Shown here piece after piece: positions 8,734-17,490 of a stretch of 17,768 bases of DNA (positions are counted from its first letter, which is position 1; each line of letters opens with the position of its first letter). The notes under the pieces are model-generated. The model made no database searches and was not told the DNA's origin. It saw only the letters and a program-made list of their open reading frames with translations. Origin of the DNA: M0108 sp049654905 (GTDB lineage Bacteria > Pseudomonadota > Gammaproteobacteria > Chromatiales > Chromatiaceae). The stretch is taken from positions 1 to 17,768 of the forward strand of contig JBASIS010000034.1 in the NCBI GenBank assembly GCA_049654905.1, read 5' to 3'. Both the position numbers and the translations under genes were made by a program.

Positions 8734-8774
8734 ATCGACCGCCTGGCCGCGCTTGCGAGTGAAACCCGCCGATC

Positions 8775-8792
8775 CCCGGGGAGAAGCCCGGG
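8775..8792. terminator. GC hairpin between convergent terZ and bipA
   Basis: CCCGGG-GAGAAG-CCCGGG forms a 6-bp GC stem with a 6-nt loop in the 65-bp gap between the two convergent stop codons. It reads the same from both sides, so it may act as a bidirectional stop or as 3'-end protection. There is no T-run on either strand, so intrinsic termination is only possible, not shown. Confidence 0.4.
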
Positions 8793-8798
8793 CGGTGC

Positions 8799-10613
<1,815 letters not shown>

Positions 10614-10700
10614 GGTGGGACAGCTCTCAAAGGTTGACGCCGGTTTTGAAACCGGAGGGCGGAAGGCAGGATGCACGGGGCTAGGCCGGAAGAACCCCGC

Positions 10701-10706
10701 ATTATA
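10701..10706 (-). promoter_or_regulatory. -10 box of bipA
   Basis: The minus strand reads CGGCTATAATGCG, a perfect TATAAT preceded by GC, as at ubiK. The start would be near 10694, giving an untranslated leader of about 80 nt before the GTG start. The -35 region is not TTGACA-like. Confidence 0.55.
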
Positions 10707-10839
10707 GCCGAAAAGGGCGGTGCCGGTTTTCTGGGATGGCGATATTCCGGGACGCTCCGGGCGACGCTGGCCCGCGCCCACCTTCATCGGGAAGAATAAG
10801 AATATCGGAATATGGCGATAATCAGGAAATTTTCCAATC

Positions 10840-10858
10840 CAAGCTTGAGCTTGCAAGC
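10840..10858. repeat. Two adjacent short palindromes (possible operator)
   Basis: CAAGCTTG (10840-10847) is followed after one base by GCTTGCAAGC (10849-10858). Both are perfect palindromes and share the CTTG/CAAG half-site, so the region holds four copies of one tetramer in alternating orientation. They lie at the edge of the A/T-rich patch upstream of moxR, where a regulator could bind. Confidence 0.4.
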
Positions 10859-10901
10859 CCGGCCTAAAAAGATCAGGATTATGACCTCGTGTCTTACTCC
10901 C

Positions 10902-10960
10902 GGGTCCGTCGCGGGCACTGGGGGCAAGGGTGGCGACCTGGCACCGAGGGTCCGTCGCGG
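10902..10960 (+). repeat. 13-bp direct repeat upstream of moxR
   Basis: GGGTCCGTCGCGG occurs at 10902-10914 and again at 10948-10960, a 46-bp period. Similarity continues as GCAC/CAC with a one-base indel (16 of 17 positions). The repeat sits about 150-200 bp before the moxR start. Confidence 0.7.
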
Positions 10961-10975
10961 CACGACCTGCGTCTG

Positions 10976-10995
10976 GCGCCTCCGTGGCGCGGAGG
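10976..10995. repeat. Overlapping inverted repeats upstream of moxR
   Basis: GCGCC-TCCGT-GGCGC (10976-10990) and CCTCC-GTGGCGC-GGAGG (10979-10995) are mutually exclusive 5-bp hairpins sharing the same bases. They could be alternative RNA folds in a moxR leader or simply GC-rich coincidence. No T-run follows. Confidence 0.35.
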
Positions 10996-11105
10996 CAAGG
11001 GATGACAAGAACCGGGGAGGATCCGGGATTCAGTGCCTAAGCCAGTGCCATGCCGTCCGCCGTTCGCGGGCGTGATTGTCTGAATGAACCCGGAAACCGT
11101 AGCTC

Positions 11106-12062
11106 ATGACCCCCGCCGATCTCTCCCACGTCCGCGATCACATCGCCTCGCGCATCATTGGCCAACAAAGCTTTGTCGACAGCATGCTTATCTGCCTGCT
11201 CAGCGACGGCCATTTGCTGGTGGAGGGCATGCCGGGCCTGGCCAAGACCACGGCGGTCAAGGCTCTGGCCGAGTCCCTGGAGGGCGACTTCCACCGCGTC
11301 CAGTTCACCCCGGATCTGCTGCCCTCGGACCTGATCGGCACCGACATTTACCGCCATGAAAAAGGCGAATTCGAATTCCGGCCCGGCCCCCTCTTCCACA
11401 ACATTCTCCTCGCCGATGAGGTCAACCGCGCCCCGGCCAAGGTGCAGTCAGCCCTGCTGGAGGCCATGGCCGAGCAGCAGATCACGGTGGGTCAGCGCAC
11501 CTATCCCCTGCCCAAGCTCTTCATGGTGCTGGCGACCCAGAACCCGGTGGAGCAGGAGGGCACCTATCACTTGCCCGAGGCCCAGCTCGACCGCTTCCTC
11601 ATGGAGGCGGTGGTCGAATATCCCAGCCGCGACGAGGAGCTCAAGATCCTCGCCCTGGACCTGGCCCAGCAGAAGGCGAGTCACAAGCCCCCCGTCAAGC
11701 GGCTGACCCAGGCGGAACTCTTCGCCATGCGCCGGGACGTGGCGGGCCTCTATCTGGACCCCAAGCTCAACAGCTATATCGTGGATTTAGTCCAGGCGAC
11801 CCGTAACCCCCGGGTTTATGACCCGGACCTGGCCCGCTGGTGCCGTTTCGGCGCCTCGCCCCGCGCCAGTATCGGCCTGGCCCGCTGCGCCCGCGCCCGC
11901 GCCTGGCTCGAGGGCGATCCCTTTGTCGCCCCCCATCACATCCAGTCCGTGGCCCCGGAAATCCTGCGCCACCGCCTGCTGCTCACCTTCGAGGCCGAGG
12001 CGGAGGGCATCACCACGGACGATTTCATCGCCCGCCTGCTCAATCTGGTCGCCATTCCCTGA
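11106..12062 (+). CDS. MoxR-family AAA+ ATPase
   Basis: This 318-residue cytosolic MoxR ATPase belongs to a family of chaperone-like AAA+ proteins that assist cofactor insertion or assembly of VWA-domain partners. Visible motifs are Walker A GMPGLAKT (41-48), Walker B ILLADEVNRAP (100-110), sensor 1 VLATQNPVEQEGTY (141-154), the arginine-finger region DRF (162-164) and sensor 2 in GASPRAS (about 250). The C-terminal AAA lid ends HHIQSVAPEILRHRLLLTFEAEAEG. It is the first gene of the six-gene Bat operon; the next start is 2 nt after its stop. The ATG lacks a strong Shine-Dalgarno (GGAAA about 10 nt upstream), so its own start is the least certain part. Family confidence is high; the client proteins are inferred from the neighbours. 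Confidence 0.94.
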   Translation: MTPADLSHVRDHIASRIIGQQSFVDSMLICLLSDGHLLVEGMPGLAKTTAVKALAESLEGDFHRVQFTPDLLPSDLIGTDIYRHEKGEFEFRPGPLFHNILLADEVNRAPAKVQSALLEAMAEQQITVGQRTYPLPKLFMVLATQNPVEQEGTYHLPEAQLDRFLMEAVVEYPSRDEELKILALDLAQQKASHKPPVKRLTQAELFAMRRDVAGLYLDPKLNSYIVDLVQATRNPRVYDPDLARWCRFGASPRASIGLARCARARAWLEGDPFVAPHHIQSVAPEILRHRLLLTFEAEAEGITTDDFIARLLNLVAIP

Positions 12063-12064
12063 CC

Positions 12065-12982
12065 TTGAGTCTCTACCCCCGCCTCGATGACCTGCTGGAG
12101 CTGCGCCATCAGGCCCATACCCTGGGCCTGCCGTCACGCCATCTGGTCAATTCCTCCTTCGCCGGCCTCTATGCCTCCGTGTTCCGGGGCGCCGGCGTCA
12201 ATTTCGAGGAGGTACGCGAGTACCGCGAGGGCGACGACATCCGCTACATGGACTGGAAGGTCACGGCCCGCACCAACGAACCCCACATGAAGGTCTTCCG
12301 CGAGGAGCGCGAGCGCTCGGTGGTGCTGTGCGTGGACAAGGGGCCCCACATGAGCTTCGGCACCCGCGGCACCTTCAAGTCGGTGCAGGCCGCGCGCGCC
12401 GCCGCCCTGGTCGGCTGGGCGGCCAGCCGCCTCAACGATCGCGTCGGCGGCCTGGTCTTCGGCGACCCCCTCGCCGGGCTCCAGCACTTCCGGCCCTCCC
12501 GGGGGCGCCGCGCCCTCTGGCAACTGCTTCGGGCCCTGACCGTGCCCGGGGCCGAACAGGAGGCCTCCATCGACTGCCTGGGCATGGCCCTGCGGCGCGC
12601 CACCAGCGGCATCCCCACCGGTTCCCTGGTCTTTATCATCGCCGATCTCAACCGGGATCCCCTGGAACTGGAGCCCATCCTTGGCACCCTGATCCAGCGT
12701 AGCGCCGTGGCCCTGATCCCGGTGGACGACCCGGCGGACTGGGAGATCCCGGCCATGGGGGTAGCGACCTTCACCGGCACCGATGGCACCCTGATCGAGA
12801 TCGATACCGATGATCCCCAGGCACGTCTCGACTATCGCCAGGCCTGGCTGGAGCGCCGAGCCCTGTTGCGCGCCATGACCTACCGGCTTGCCGTCACCCT
12901 GCTGCCTGTGCGCACCGACGAGGAGATTCATCTGTCCCTGATCCACCACCTACGGCAGCGCGCCCGGGCGCGGGCGGTCTAG
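12065..12982 (+). CDS. DUF58 domain protein (MoxR-associated, VWA-like)
   Basis: This 305-residue DUF58 protein is always found beside MoxR in such clusters. The DUF58 core is clear: GVNFEEVREYREGDDIRYMDW (44-64), then VTARTNEPHMKVFREERERSVVLCVD (66-91). The following segment KGPHMSFG occupies the place of the VWA MIDAS motif but lacks DxSxS, so metal binding there is probably lost. No membrane helix or signal peptide is evident, unlike longer DUF58 proteins, so it should be cytosolic or peripheral. The start is assigned to TTG at 12065 (MSLYPRLDDLLELRHQA), 2 nt after the moxR stop. No internal ATG precedes the conserved core at a better position and the SD is absent, consistent with coupling to moxR. 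A CTG at 12059 is an alternative. Confidence 0.88.
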   Translation: MSLYPRLDDLLELRHQAHTLGLPSRHLVNSSFAGLYASVFRGAGVNFEEVREYREGDDIRYMDWKVTARTNEPHMKVFREERERSVVLCVDKGPHMSFGTRGTFKSVQAARAAALVGWAASRLNDRVGGLVFGDPLAGLQHFRPSRGRRALWQLLRALTVPGAEQEASIDCLGMALRRATSGIPTGSLVFIIADLNRDPLELEPILGTLIQRSAVALIPVDDPADWEIPAMGVATFTGTDGTLIEIDTDDPQARLDYRQAWLERRALLRAMTYRLAVTLLPVRTDEEIHLSLIHHLRQRARARAV

Positions 12983-12985
12983 GTC

Positions 12986-13552
12986 ATGGCCACCGAGATC
13001 CCGCCCGTCGCCCAGGACATCGCCAGCCAGTTGCGCGATATCCGTGGCCTGGACCCCGTTTCCTGGTGGCCACCAGCCACGGGTTGGTGGCTGTTGGCCG
13101 CGTCCGTCCTGCTCCTACTCTTGCTGGCATGGCGTTGGCGGGGCAGCCTGCGGCTGCGTATCCCCCCTATCCCGGTGCTGCGGATCGGCTCCTGGCGCTG
13201 GGACGCCGCCCGCCAACTGCGTGCCCTGCGCCAACGGGCCGCGACCCAGGACCCCAAGCTGACCGCCGGCGACTTGTCGGAACTCCTGCGCCGGGTCGCC
13301 ATGGCCCGTCTGGGGCGGGATGCCTGCGCGGGCCTGGCGGGCGAGGACTGGCTGGCCTGGCTGGCGGACCAGGACCCGCGGGGCTTCGACTGGCGGGGCA
13401 AGGGGCGCCCACTGCTAGCGGCGCCCTATGCCCCGCCCAACCCCAGCAGCACCCGCCCGCCGGCCAATGGTGGCGGGTCCCCGCAAGCCTGGCTCGAGCT
13501 CATCGACGCCGCCTATCAGTGGGTCCTGGTGGAGGATCGCCGTCATGTTTGA
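12986..13552 (+). CDS. DUF4381 membrane protein of the Bat cluster
   Basis: This 188-residue protein has the DUF4381 opening: QLRDIRGLDPVSWWPPATGWW (15-35), followed by one membrane helix (about 33-49, LLAASVLLLLLLAWRW). The remainder is a cytosolic helical domain with DLSELLRRVAMARLGRD and AGLAGEDWLAWLADQ. A proline/asparagine-rich stretch (about 150-166) precedes the C-terminal AWLELIDAAYQWV. The family has no known biochemical function; its constant position between DUF58 and the VWA genes suggests an assembly or anchoring role. It begins 3 nt after the DUF58 stop and overlaps the next gene by 8 nt, so translation is probably coupled in both directions. Confidence 0.88.
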   Translation: MATEIPPVAQDIASQLRDIRGLDPVSWWPPATGWWLLAASVLLLLLLAWRWRGSLRLRIPPIPVLRIGSWRWDAARQLRALRQRAATQDPKLTAGDLSELLRRVAMARLGRDACAGLAGEDWLAWLADQDPRGFDWRGKGRPLLAAPYAPPNPSSTRPPANGGGSPQAWLELIDAAYQWVLVEDRRHV

Positions 13553-14585
13553 GTTCGGTTGGCCCTGGGCCGCGCTCCTGCTGCTGGTACCCTTCCTGCT
13601 GCCCTGGCTGTGGCCCGAGCGGCGCGAGCGGGCCGAAGAGATCCTCGAAGGCCAGCGCCTGACCCTGCTCCATCCCCATCCGGAGCGGCTGCGGGCCGCC
13701 TATCGCACCCTGCGGCCAGCCCGCCAGATCGCCGGCTGGGTCCAGCGGGGTTTGCTCTGGCTGCTGTGGACAGCCCTGGTCCTGGCCCTGATGCGGCCCC
13801 AGTGGCTCACCCCCCATACCGAAGTCAGCTCACCGGGCTACGACCTGCTGCTGGCGGTGGATACCTCCCATTCCATGGAAGCCCTGGACTTCAGCGCCCA
13901 GGGGCTGCCCATCAACCGGATGGCGGTGGTTAAGGGTGTCATGGGGCGTTTCATCGATGGGCGCGAGGGCGATCGGGTCGGCCTCATCGTCTTCGGTAGC
14001 CAGGCCTTCGTCCTCTCGCCCCTGACCCTGGATCGGCACGCCACCCGCCAACTGCTCGATGGCGTGGAGGCCAATATCGCCGGGCCCGGCACGGCCCTGG
14101 GCGACGCCATCGCCCTGGGCGCCAAGAAGTTGCGGGAGCGGCCGGAGGGTTCGCGCGTCATGATCCTGATCGCCGATGGCGACAACTCCGCGGGGGGCTT
14201 CACGCCCCTGGAGGCGGCCACTCTGGCCCGGGCCCTGGGGGTGCGCATCCACGTCATCGGCGTCGGCAGCGAGGACAAACGTATCCCGATCCCCGAAGCG
14301 GGCGTGATCACCTATCGCGAGGACCTGACCATGGACGAGGGCACCTTGCGGGACATCGCGGACGCCACGGGCGGGGCCTACTTCCGCGCCACCGACGCCC
14401 GCGCCCTGGAGGAGATCTCGCGGCGCATCGATGACCTCGAGAAGACCGAGGCCGAGGCCCGCACCGCCTACCTGCCGGACCCCCTCTACCGCTGGCCCCT
14501 GGGGCTGGCCCTGCTGGCCCTGCTCGGCCTGGGGCTCTTCCCGGAGGGGCGCAAGCGTTTCGCCCGGAGGGTGGCGAGTGACTGA
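13545..14585 (+). CDS. batA: Membrane-anchored von Willebrand A protein BatA
   Basis: This 346-residue protein has two N-terminal membrane helices (about 8-23 and 68-83), a periplasmic VWA domain (about 97-300) and a C-terminal helix (about 316-332). The MIDAS metal site is complete: DTSHS (D106, S108, S110), T183 in GPGTALGDAI, and D211 in LIADGDNS. This is the layout of Aerotolerance/Bat proteins, which bind partners through a divalent metal and are proposed clients of MoxR. The ATG at 13545 is chosen over the longer open frame because GGAGGA lies 8 nt before it, MFEFGWPWAALLLLVPFLLP gives the expected first helix, and it overlaps the DUF4381 end by 8 nt. Bat functions vary between organisms, so the exact role is unproven. 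Confidence 0.93.
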   Translation: MFEFGWPWAALLLLVPFLLPWLWPERRERAEEILEGQRLTLLHPHPERLRAAYRTLRPARQIAGWVQRGLLWLLWTALVLALMRPQWLTPHTEVSSPGYDLLLAVDTSHSMEALDFSAQGLPINRMAVVKGVMGRFIDGREGDRVGLIVFGSQAFVLSPLTLDRHATRQLLDGVEANIAGPGTALGDAIALGAKKLRERPEGSRVMILIADGDNSAGGFTPLEAATLARALGVRIHVIGVGSEDKRIPIPEAGVITYREDLTMDEGTLRDIADATGGAYFRATDARALEEISRRIDDLEKTEAEARTAYLPDPLYRWPLGLALLALLGLGLFPEGRKRFARRVASD

Positions 14586-15600
14586 GGCCAGCTTCCATTT
14601 CGCCCAGCCCCTCTGGTTCTGGGTCCTGCTGATGCCTCTCCCGGTGGCCCTCTGGCTGTGGCGCAGCGCGGCCCGCGCCGCCCGCGGGCCCGTGCATCGC
14701 TACGCCGATCCGCATCTGCTGCCCCACCTTACCGGCACCCGTGAACTGCGGACCCGCGAGCGCTGGGGGCGCTTCCTGCTCTGGTCCCTGCTCTGGTCCC
14801 TGCTGGTGATGGCCATGGCCGGGCCGCGCTGGGATTATACCGATGTCCGCCTCTTTCATCCGGGGAACAATCTGCTGATTTTGTTGGATATATCCCGCTC
14901 CATGCAGGTGGGTGACACCGCCCCGAACCGGCTGGCGCGGGCGCGGCAGGAGATTCAGGATCTGATTCAGCACAATCGTCAGGTCCGCCTGGGTCTCATC
15001 GCCTTTGCCTCCGTGCCGCATGTCCTCTCGCCCATCACCGAGGATACCCAGACCCTTCTCAATAGCCTGCCGGCGCTGGCCACCGACCTGACCCAGCTCC
15101 AGGGCAGCCGCCTCCTCGGTGCCCTCGACCGGGCCGAGAACCTGCTCGCGGGCCTGTCCGAGGGCAGTGCCCGCGCCATCCTGCTCATCAGCGATGGCGA
15201 TTTCGACGAATCGGGGCTGGAGGAACGGGTGCGTGACCTGGCGGCCGCGGGCATTCACCTGCACGCCCTGGGGATCGGCAGCGAGGATGGCGGCCCCGTG
15301 CCCGGTCGCGGTGGGGGCTGGCTGACCGATCGCGGCGGCCAGGCCATCGTCTCCCGCCTCGACGAAAAGCGGCTGGAGGGACTCGCCGAGGCCGGTGGCG
15401 GCACCTATCTTCGCGCCGATTACCGGGAGGACGACACCCTCGCCCTGCTTGAGGCCGCATCCGTCGCCCGGCTGCCCGCGGAGGCCAGCGACGAGCGGAC
15501 CCGGATCTGGAACGAGCGCTTTTATCTGCCCCTGCTGCTGGTCATGATCCTGCTGCTCCCCCGGTTCCGGGGGCGCGGCGGCTGGAGGCGTAAGTCGTGA
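14578..15600 (+). CDS. batB: Membrane-anchored von Willebrand A protein BatB
   Basis: This 340-residue VWA protein has the same topology as its upstream neighbour: helices at about 11-28 and 64-81, a VWA domain (about 97-295) and a final helix (about 316-329). MIDAS residues are DISRS (D104, S106, S108) and LISDGD (D206). At the position of the usual MIDAS threonine the chain reads QLQGSRLLGAL, with S177 instead. The start is GTG at 14578, supported by GGAGGG 6 nt upstream and an 8-nt overlap with batA; the frame runs further upstream without family-like sequence. It overlaps the TPR gene by 4 nt (GTGA). BatB-type proteins are thought to pair with BatA and the TPR protein BatC in a periplasm-facing complex. 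Confidence 0.92.
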   Translation: MTEASFHFAQPLWFWVLLMPLPVALWLWRSAARAARGPVHRYADPHLLPHLTGTRELRTRERWGRFLLWSLLWSLLVMAMAGPRWDYTDVRLFHPGNNLLILLDISRSMQVGDTAPNRLARARQEIQDLIQHNRQVRLGLIAFASVPHVLSPITEDTQTLLNSLPALATDLTQLQGSRLLGALDRAENLLAGLSEGSARAILLISDGDFDESGLEERVRDLAAAGIHLHALGIGSEDGGPVPGRGGGWLTDRGGQAIVSRLDEKRLEGLAEAGGGTYLRADYREDDTLALLEAASVARLPAEASDERTRIWNERFYLPLLLVMILLLPRFRGRGGWRRKS

Positions 15601-17387
15601 AGGGCATGACTCTTTGGCTGGTGTCCCTGGTCCTGGCCTCGTCGGCCCAGGCCGGCTGGTTTGACAACCCGGAGCAGGAGGCCGAGGCGCGGTTCAAACA
15701 GGGCGATTACGCCGGCGCGGCCGAGGGCTCAGCCGATCCCTACCGCCAGGGTGTCGCCCTCTATCGGGCGGGACGCCATGCCGAGGCCGCCGACGCCTTT
15801 GCCCACAATCAGCGTCCTAATTTGGCGGATGATGCCGCCTACAACCTGGGTAACGCGCGCTTCCAACTCGGCGATTTCGCCGGGGCCGCCGAGGCCTACG
15901 AACAGGTCCTGGGCCGCAATCCGGCCCACGCCGACGCCCAGCACAACCTGTCCCTCACCCGCTCCGTCCTCGCCCGCATCGATCAGCAGAAGTTTGAGCA
16001 GGAGAAGCGGGAGCGGGAAAAGGCTGAGCGCCAGGAAGAGGCGGCGAAGAAGGAGTCCCAGGACCAGCAGCCGGAGAAGCAAGACAAGCAACAAAAGCAG
16101 GAGAAGCAGGAGAAGCAGGAGCAAAAAAAGGGGGAGCAAAAGCAGGAAAAGAAGGAATCGGGCGAGGAGCAGAAAAAAGAGTCGCAAGAATCCAAGGACT
16201 CCAAGGAGTCTCAGGAAGGACAGGAATCCCAGGAGGGTCAGGAGTCCAAGCAAGGTCAGGAGTCCAGCCAGGGGCAGGAATCGCAGCAAAGCTCCGGTCA
16301 GCAATCCGGGGACAAGTCCTCGTCCGCGGGTGAGTCCAGCGAGGACAGCCAGGGCGGCGAAGGCCAGAAACAAGAGGAGACCAGCGGTAAGGGTGAGTCC
16401 ACCGAACAGAAACAATCGGGTGGCTCCCAGTCCCAGACCGAGGAATCCAGCGACGGCCAGGAATCCAGCGAGCAGCAGACCGAGGGCAAGCAAGGGGACA
16501 AGCAGCAGGCCGTCGATGCCGGCGGCCAACCCAAGAAGGATCGGGCGCAGGAGCAGGATAAGGCGAAAGCCGGCGAAACCGCCGACGAACAGCAGGCCGC
16601 TCAGGACGCCACGGGTAAGGACTCAAAGCAGCAGGCCCGGGAGCAGGAGCAGGAGGCTAAAGGTAAGGAGGCTAAGGATAAAGAGGCTAAGGACCAGCAG
16701 GCTAAGGAGAAGGATGCCAAGGAGCAACAGGCTAAGGAGCAACAGGCTAAGGAGAAGCAGGCGGGTAAGCAGGACCAGGGCCAGGACGCGGGCTCCCGGG
16801 AAGGTCAGGAGCAAACCGAGGAGGCCGGCGGTGCCAAAGAGGAGCGGAAAGCCGAGGGGAAAGAGGGCGGTGAGGAAACCCGGGACCAGGCCTCCGGAGG
16901 GGGCGAACAGGAGCGCAAGCCCGAGGAACCGGGTCAGGGTGAGACCCAGGCGGAGATCGAGGCTGGTCAGGCCAAGGATGAGCGGCCCGATGCCCAGGGT
17001 CGGGTCGACAAGCCCCAAGCGCCGGCGGAGAAACCCGGTCCAGGCGCGGGGGAGAAGCCGTCCCAGATGGGCGGTACGGGCGCGCGTCGCACCCAGGAGC
17101 CCGGTATGAAGCCCCCGGAGGGAGCGCCCGAGCCGGGTAGCGCGGATGCCGTAGATCAGTTTGACCAACTGGGCGAGCAGCCCGCCCTGGACGCGGGCGC
17201 GGCGGGGACCGCCGTTGGTGCCCTTGGTGGCCAGCCCAGCGCGGGCCCCGGCGCTGGCATCCTGGAGCAAAGGTTGCGGCAGGTGGAGGGCGACCCCTCC
17301 GAGCTCATCCGTAATCAGTTCCAGATCGAGGAGATGCGCCAGATTCGCGCCTCGGGTGGGCCGCCCCGCGAGACCCGGCCTTGGTAG
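15597..17387 (+). CDS. batC: TPR protein BatC with long charged low-complexity segment
   Basis: This 596-residue exported protein has a signal peptide (about 1-19, ending AQA|GW). Two tetratricopeptide-like repeats follow: about 48-73 (YRQGVALYRAGRHAEAADAF) and 79-112 (AAYNLGNARFQLGDFAGAAEA). From about 133 to 520 the chain is almost entirely K/E/Q/S/G/D, including ESQEGQ-type repeats (203-230) and a five-residue AK-periodic tract (351-388). It then becomes Pro/Gly/Ala-rich and closes with DPSELIRNQFQIEEMRQIR and a terminal RPW, a recognisable end for this family. No second membrane helix is present, so the disordered part should be periplasmic. The GTG at 15597 is preferred because GGAGG lies 8 nt before it and it overlaps batB as GTGA; ATG at 15606 is an alternative. 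Many Bat TPR proteins are shorter than this. Confidence 0.9.
   Translation: MKGMTLWLVSLVLASSAQAGWFDNPEQEAEARFKQGDYAGAAEGSADPYRQGVALYRAGRHAEAADAFAHNQRPNLADDAAYNLGNARFQLGDFAGAAEAYEQVLGRNPAHADAQHNLSLTRSVLARIDQQKFEQEKREREKAERQEEAAKKESQDQQPEKQDKQQKQEKQEKQEQKKGEQKQEKKESGEEQKKESQESKDSKESQEGQESQEGQESKQGQESSQGQESQQSSGQQSGDKSSSAGESSEDSQGGEGQKQEETSGKGESTEQKQSGGSQSQTEESSDGQESSEQQTEGKQGDKQQAVDAGGQPKKDRAQEQDKAKAGETADEQQAAQDATGKDSKQQAREQEQEAKGKEAKDKEAKDQQAKEKDAKEQQAKEQQAKEKQAGKQDQGQDAGSREGQEQTEEAGGAKEERKAEGKEGGEETRDQASGGGEQERKPEEPGQGETQAEIEAGQAKDERPDAQGRVDKPQAPAEKPGPGAGEKPSQMGGTGARRTQEPGMKPPEGAPEPGSADAVDQFDQLGEQPALDAGAAGTAVGALGGQPSAGPGAGILEQRLRQVEGDPSELIRNQFQIEEMRQIRASGGPPRETRPW
16203..16286 (+). repeat. 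In-frame QEGQES-type repeats inside batC
   Basis: Residues 203-230 of BatC are built from four or more imperfect copies of a six-residue unit (SQEGQE, SKQGQE, SSQGQE), encoded by about 18-bp degenerate DNA repeats with alternating CAG/CAA and GAG/GAA codons. Such tracts may vary in copy number between strains. Confidence 0.7.
16647..16766 (+). repeat. In-frame AK-periodic repeats inside batC
   Basis: Residues 351-390 repeat a five-residue pattern of the form x-x-(E/Q/D)-A-K, such as KEAKD, QQAKE and KDAKE. The DNA underneath carries repeated CAGGCTAAGGAG-like units. The pattern resembles the helical spacer domain of TolA and would favour a single charged helix or disordered stalk. Confidence 0.75.
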
Positions 17388-17388
17388 G

Positions 17389-17408
17389 CCTCCCGGCTCC
17401 TTGGGAGG
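17389..17408 (+). terminator. Hairpin after batC
   Basis: CCTCCC-GGCTCCTT-GGGAGG forms a 6-bp stem with an 8-nt loop immediately after the batC stop. There is no T-run, so it may be a weak or factor-assisted end, or a processing hairpin between batC and the next gene. Confidence 0.4.
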
Positions 17409-17490
17409 TGTGCTGGGTCCTCATTCACAATCTATTACCGTTGGCGGGAGGGTCGGGGCCCATCCGCCAGTGGCACGCGGAGACAACCGA

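Larger units (their letters stand above)
10614..11105. other. Gene-free divergent spacer between bipA and moxR
   Basis: This is about 490 bp without a supportable gene. From left to right it holds the bipA leader and -10 box, and an A/T-rich patch (about 10790-10880) with GATAAT at 10817-10822 and the odd palindrome GGAAA-T-TTTCC (10825-10835). Next come two abutting palindromes (10840-10858), a 13-bp direct repeat (10902-10960) and overlapping inverted repeats (10976-10995). The moxR promoter must lie here, but I cannot assign -35/-10 elements with confidence; TTGAGC at 10845 with AAAGAT at 10868 is the best-spaced pair and is weak. Confidence 0.5.

Noticed and set aside
10614..10856. 81-codon N-terminal extension of bipA
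   Set aside because: The family begins exactly at MIEKLRN (GTG 10613); the extension has no similarity and spans the predicted -10 box.
10812..11075. 87-codon frame in the bipA-moxR spacer
   Set aside because: Arg/Gly-rich translation with no domain, covering the palindromes and direct repeats; more likely regulatory DNA.
15729..16529. 266-codon minus-strand Leu-rich frame opposite batC
   Set aside because: The leucine runs are the reverse complement of CAG/AAG/GAG codons in the batC low-complexity region, not a membrane protein.
17471..17486. TGGCAC motif upstream of the proline-rich gene, a possible sigma-54 -24 element
   Set aside because: The required GC doublet 10 bp after GG is absent (CA instead), and it would overlap the ribosome binding site.
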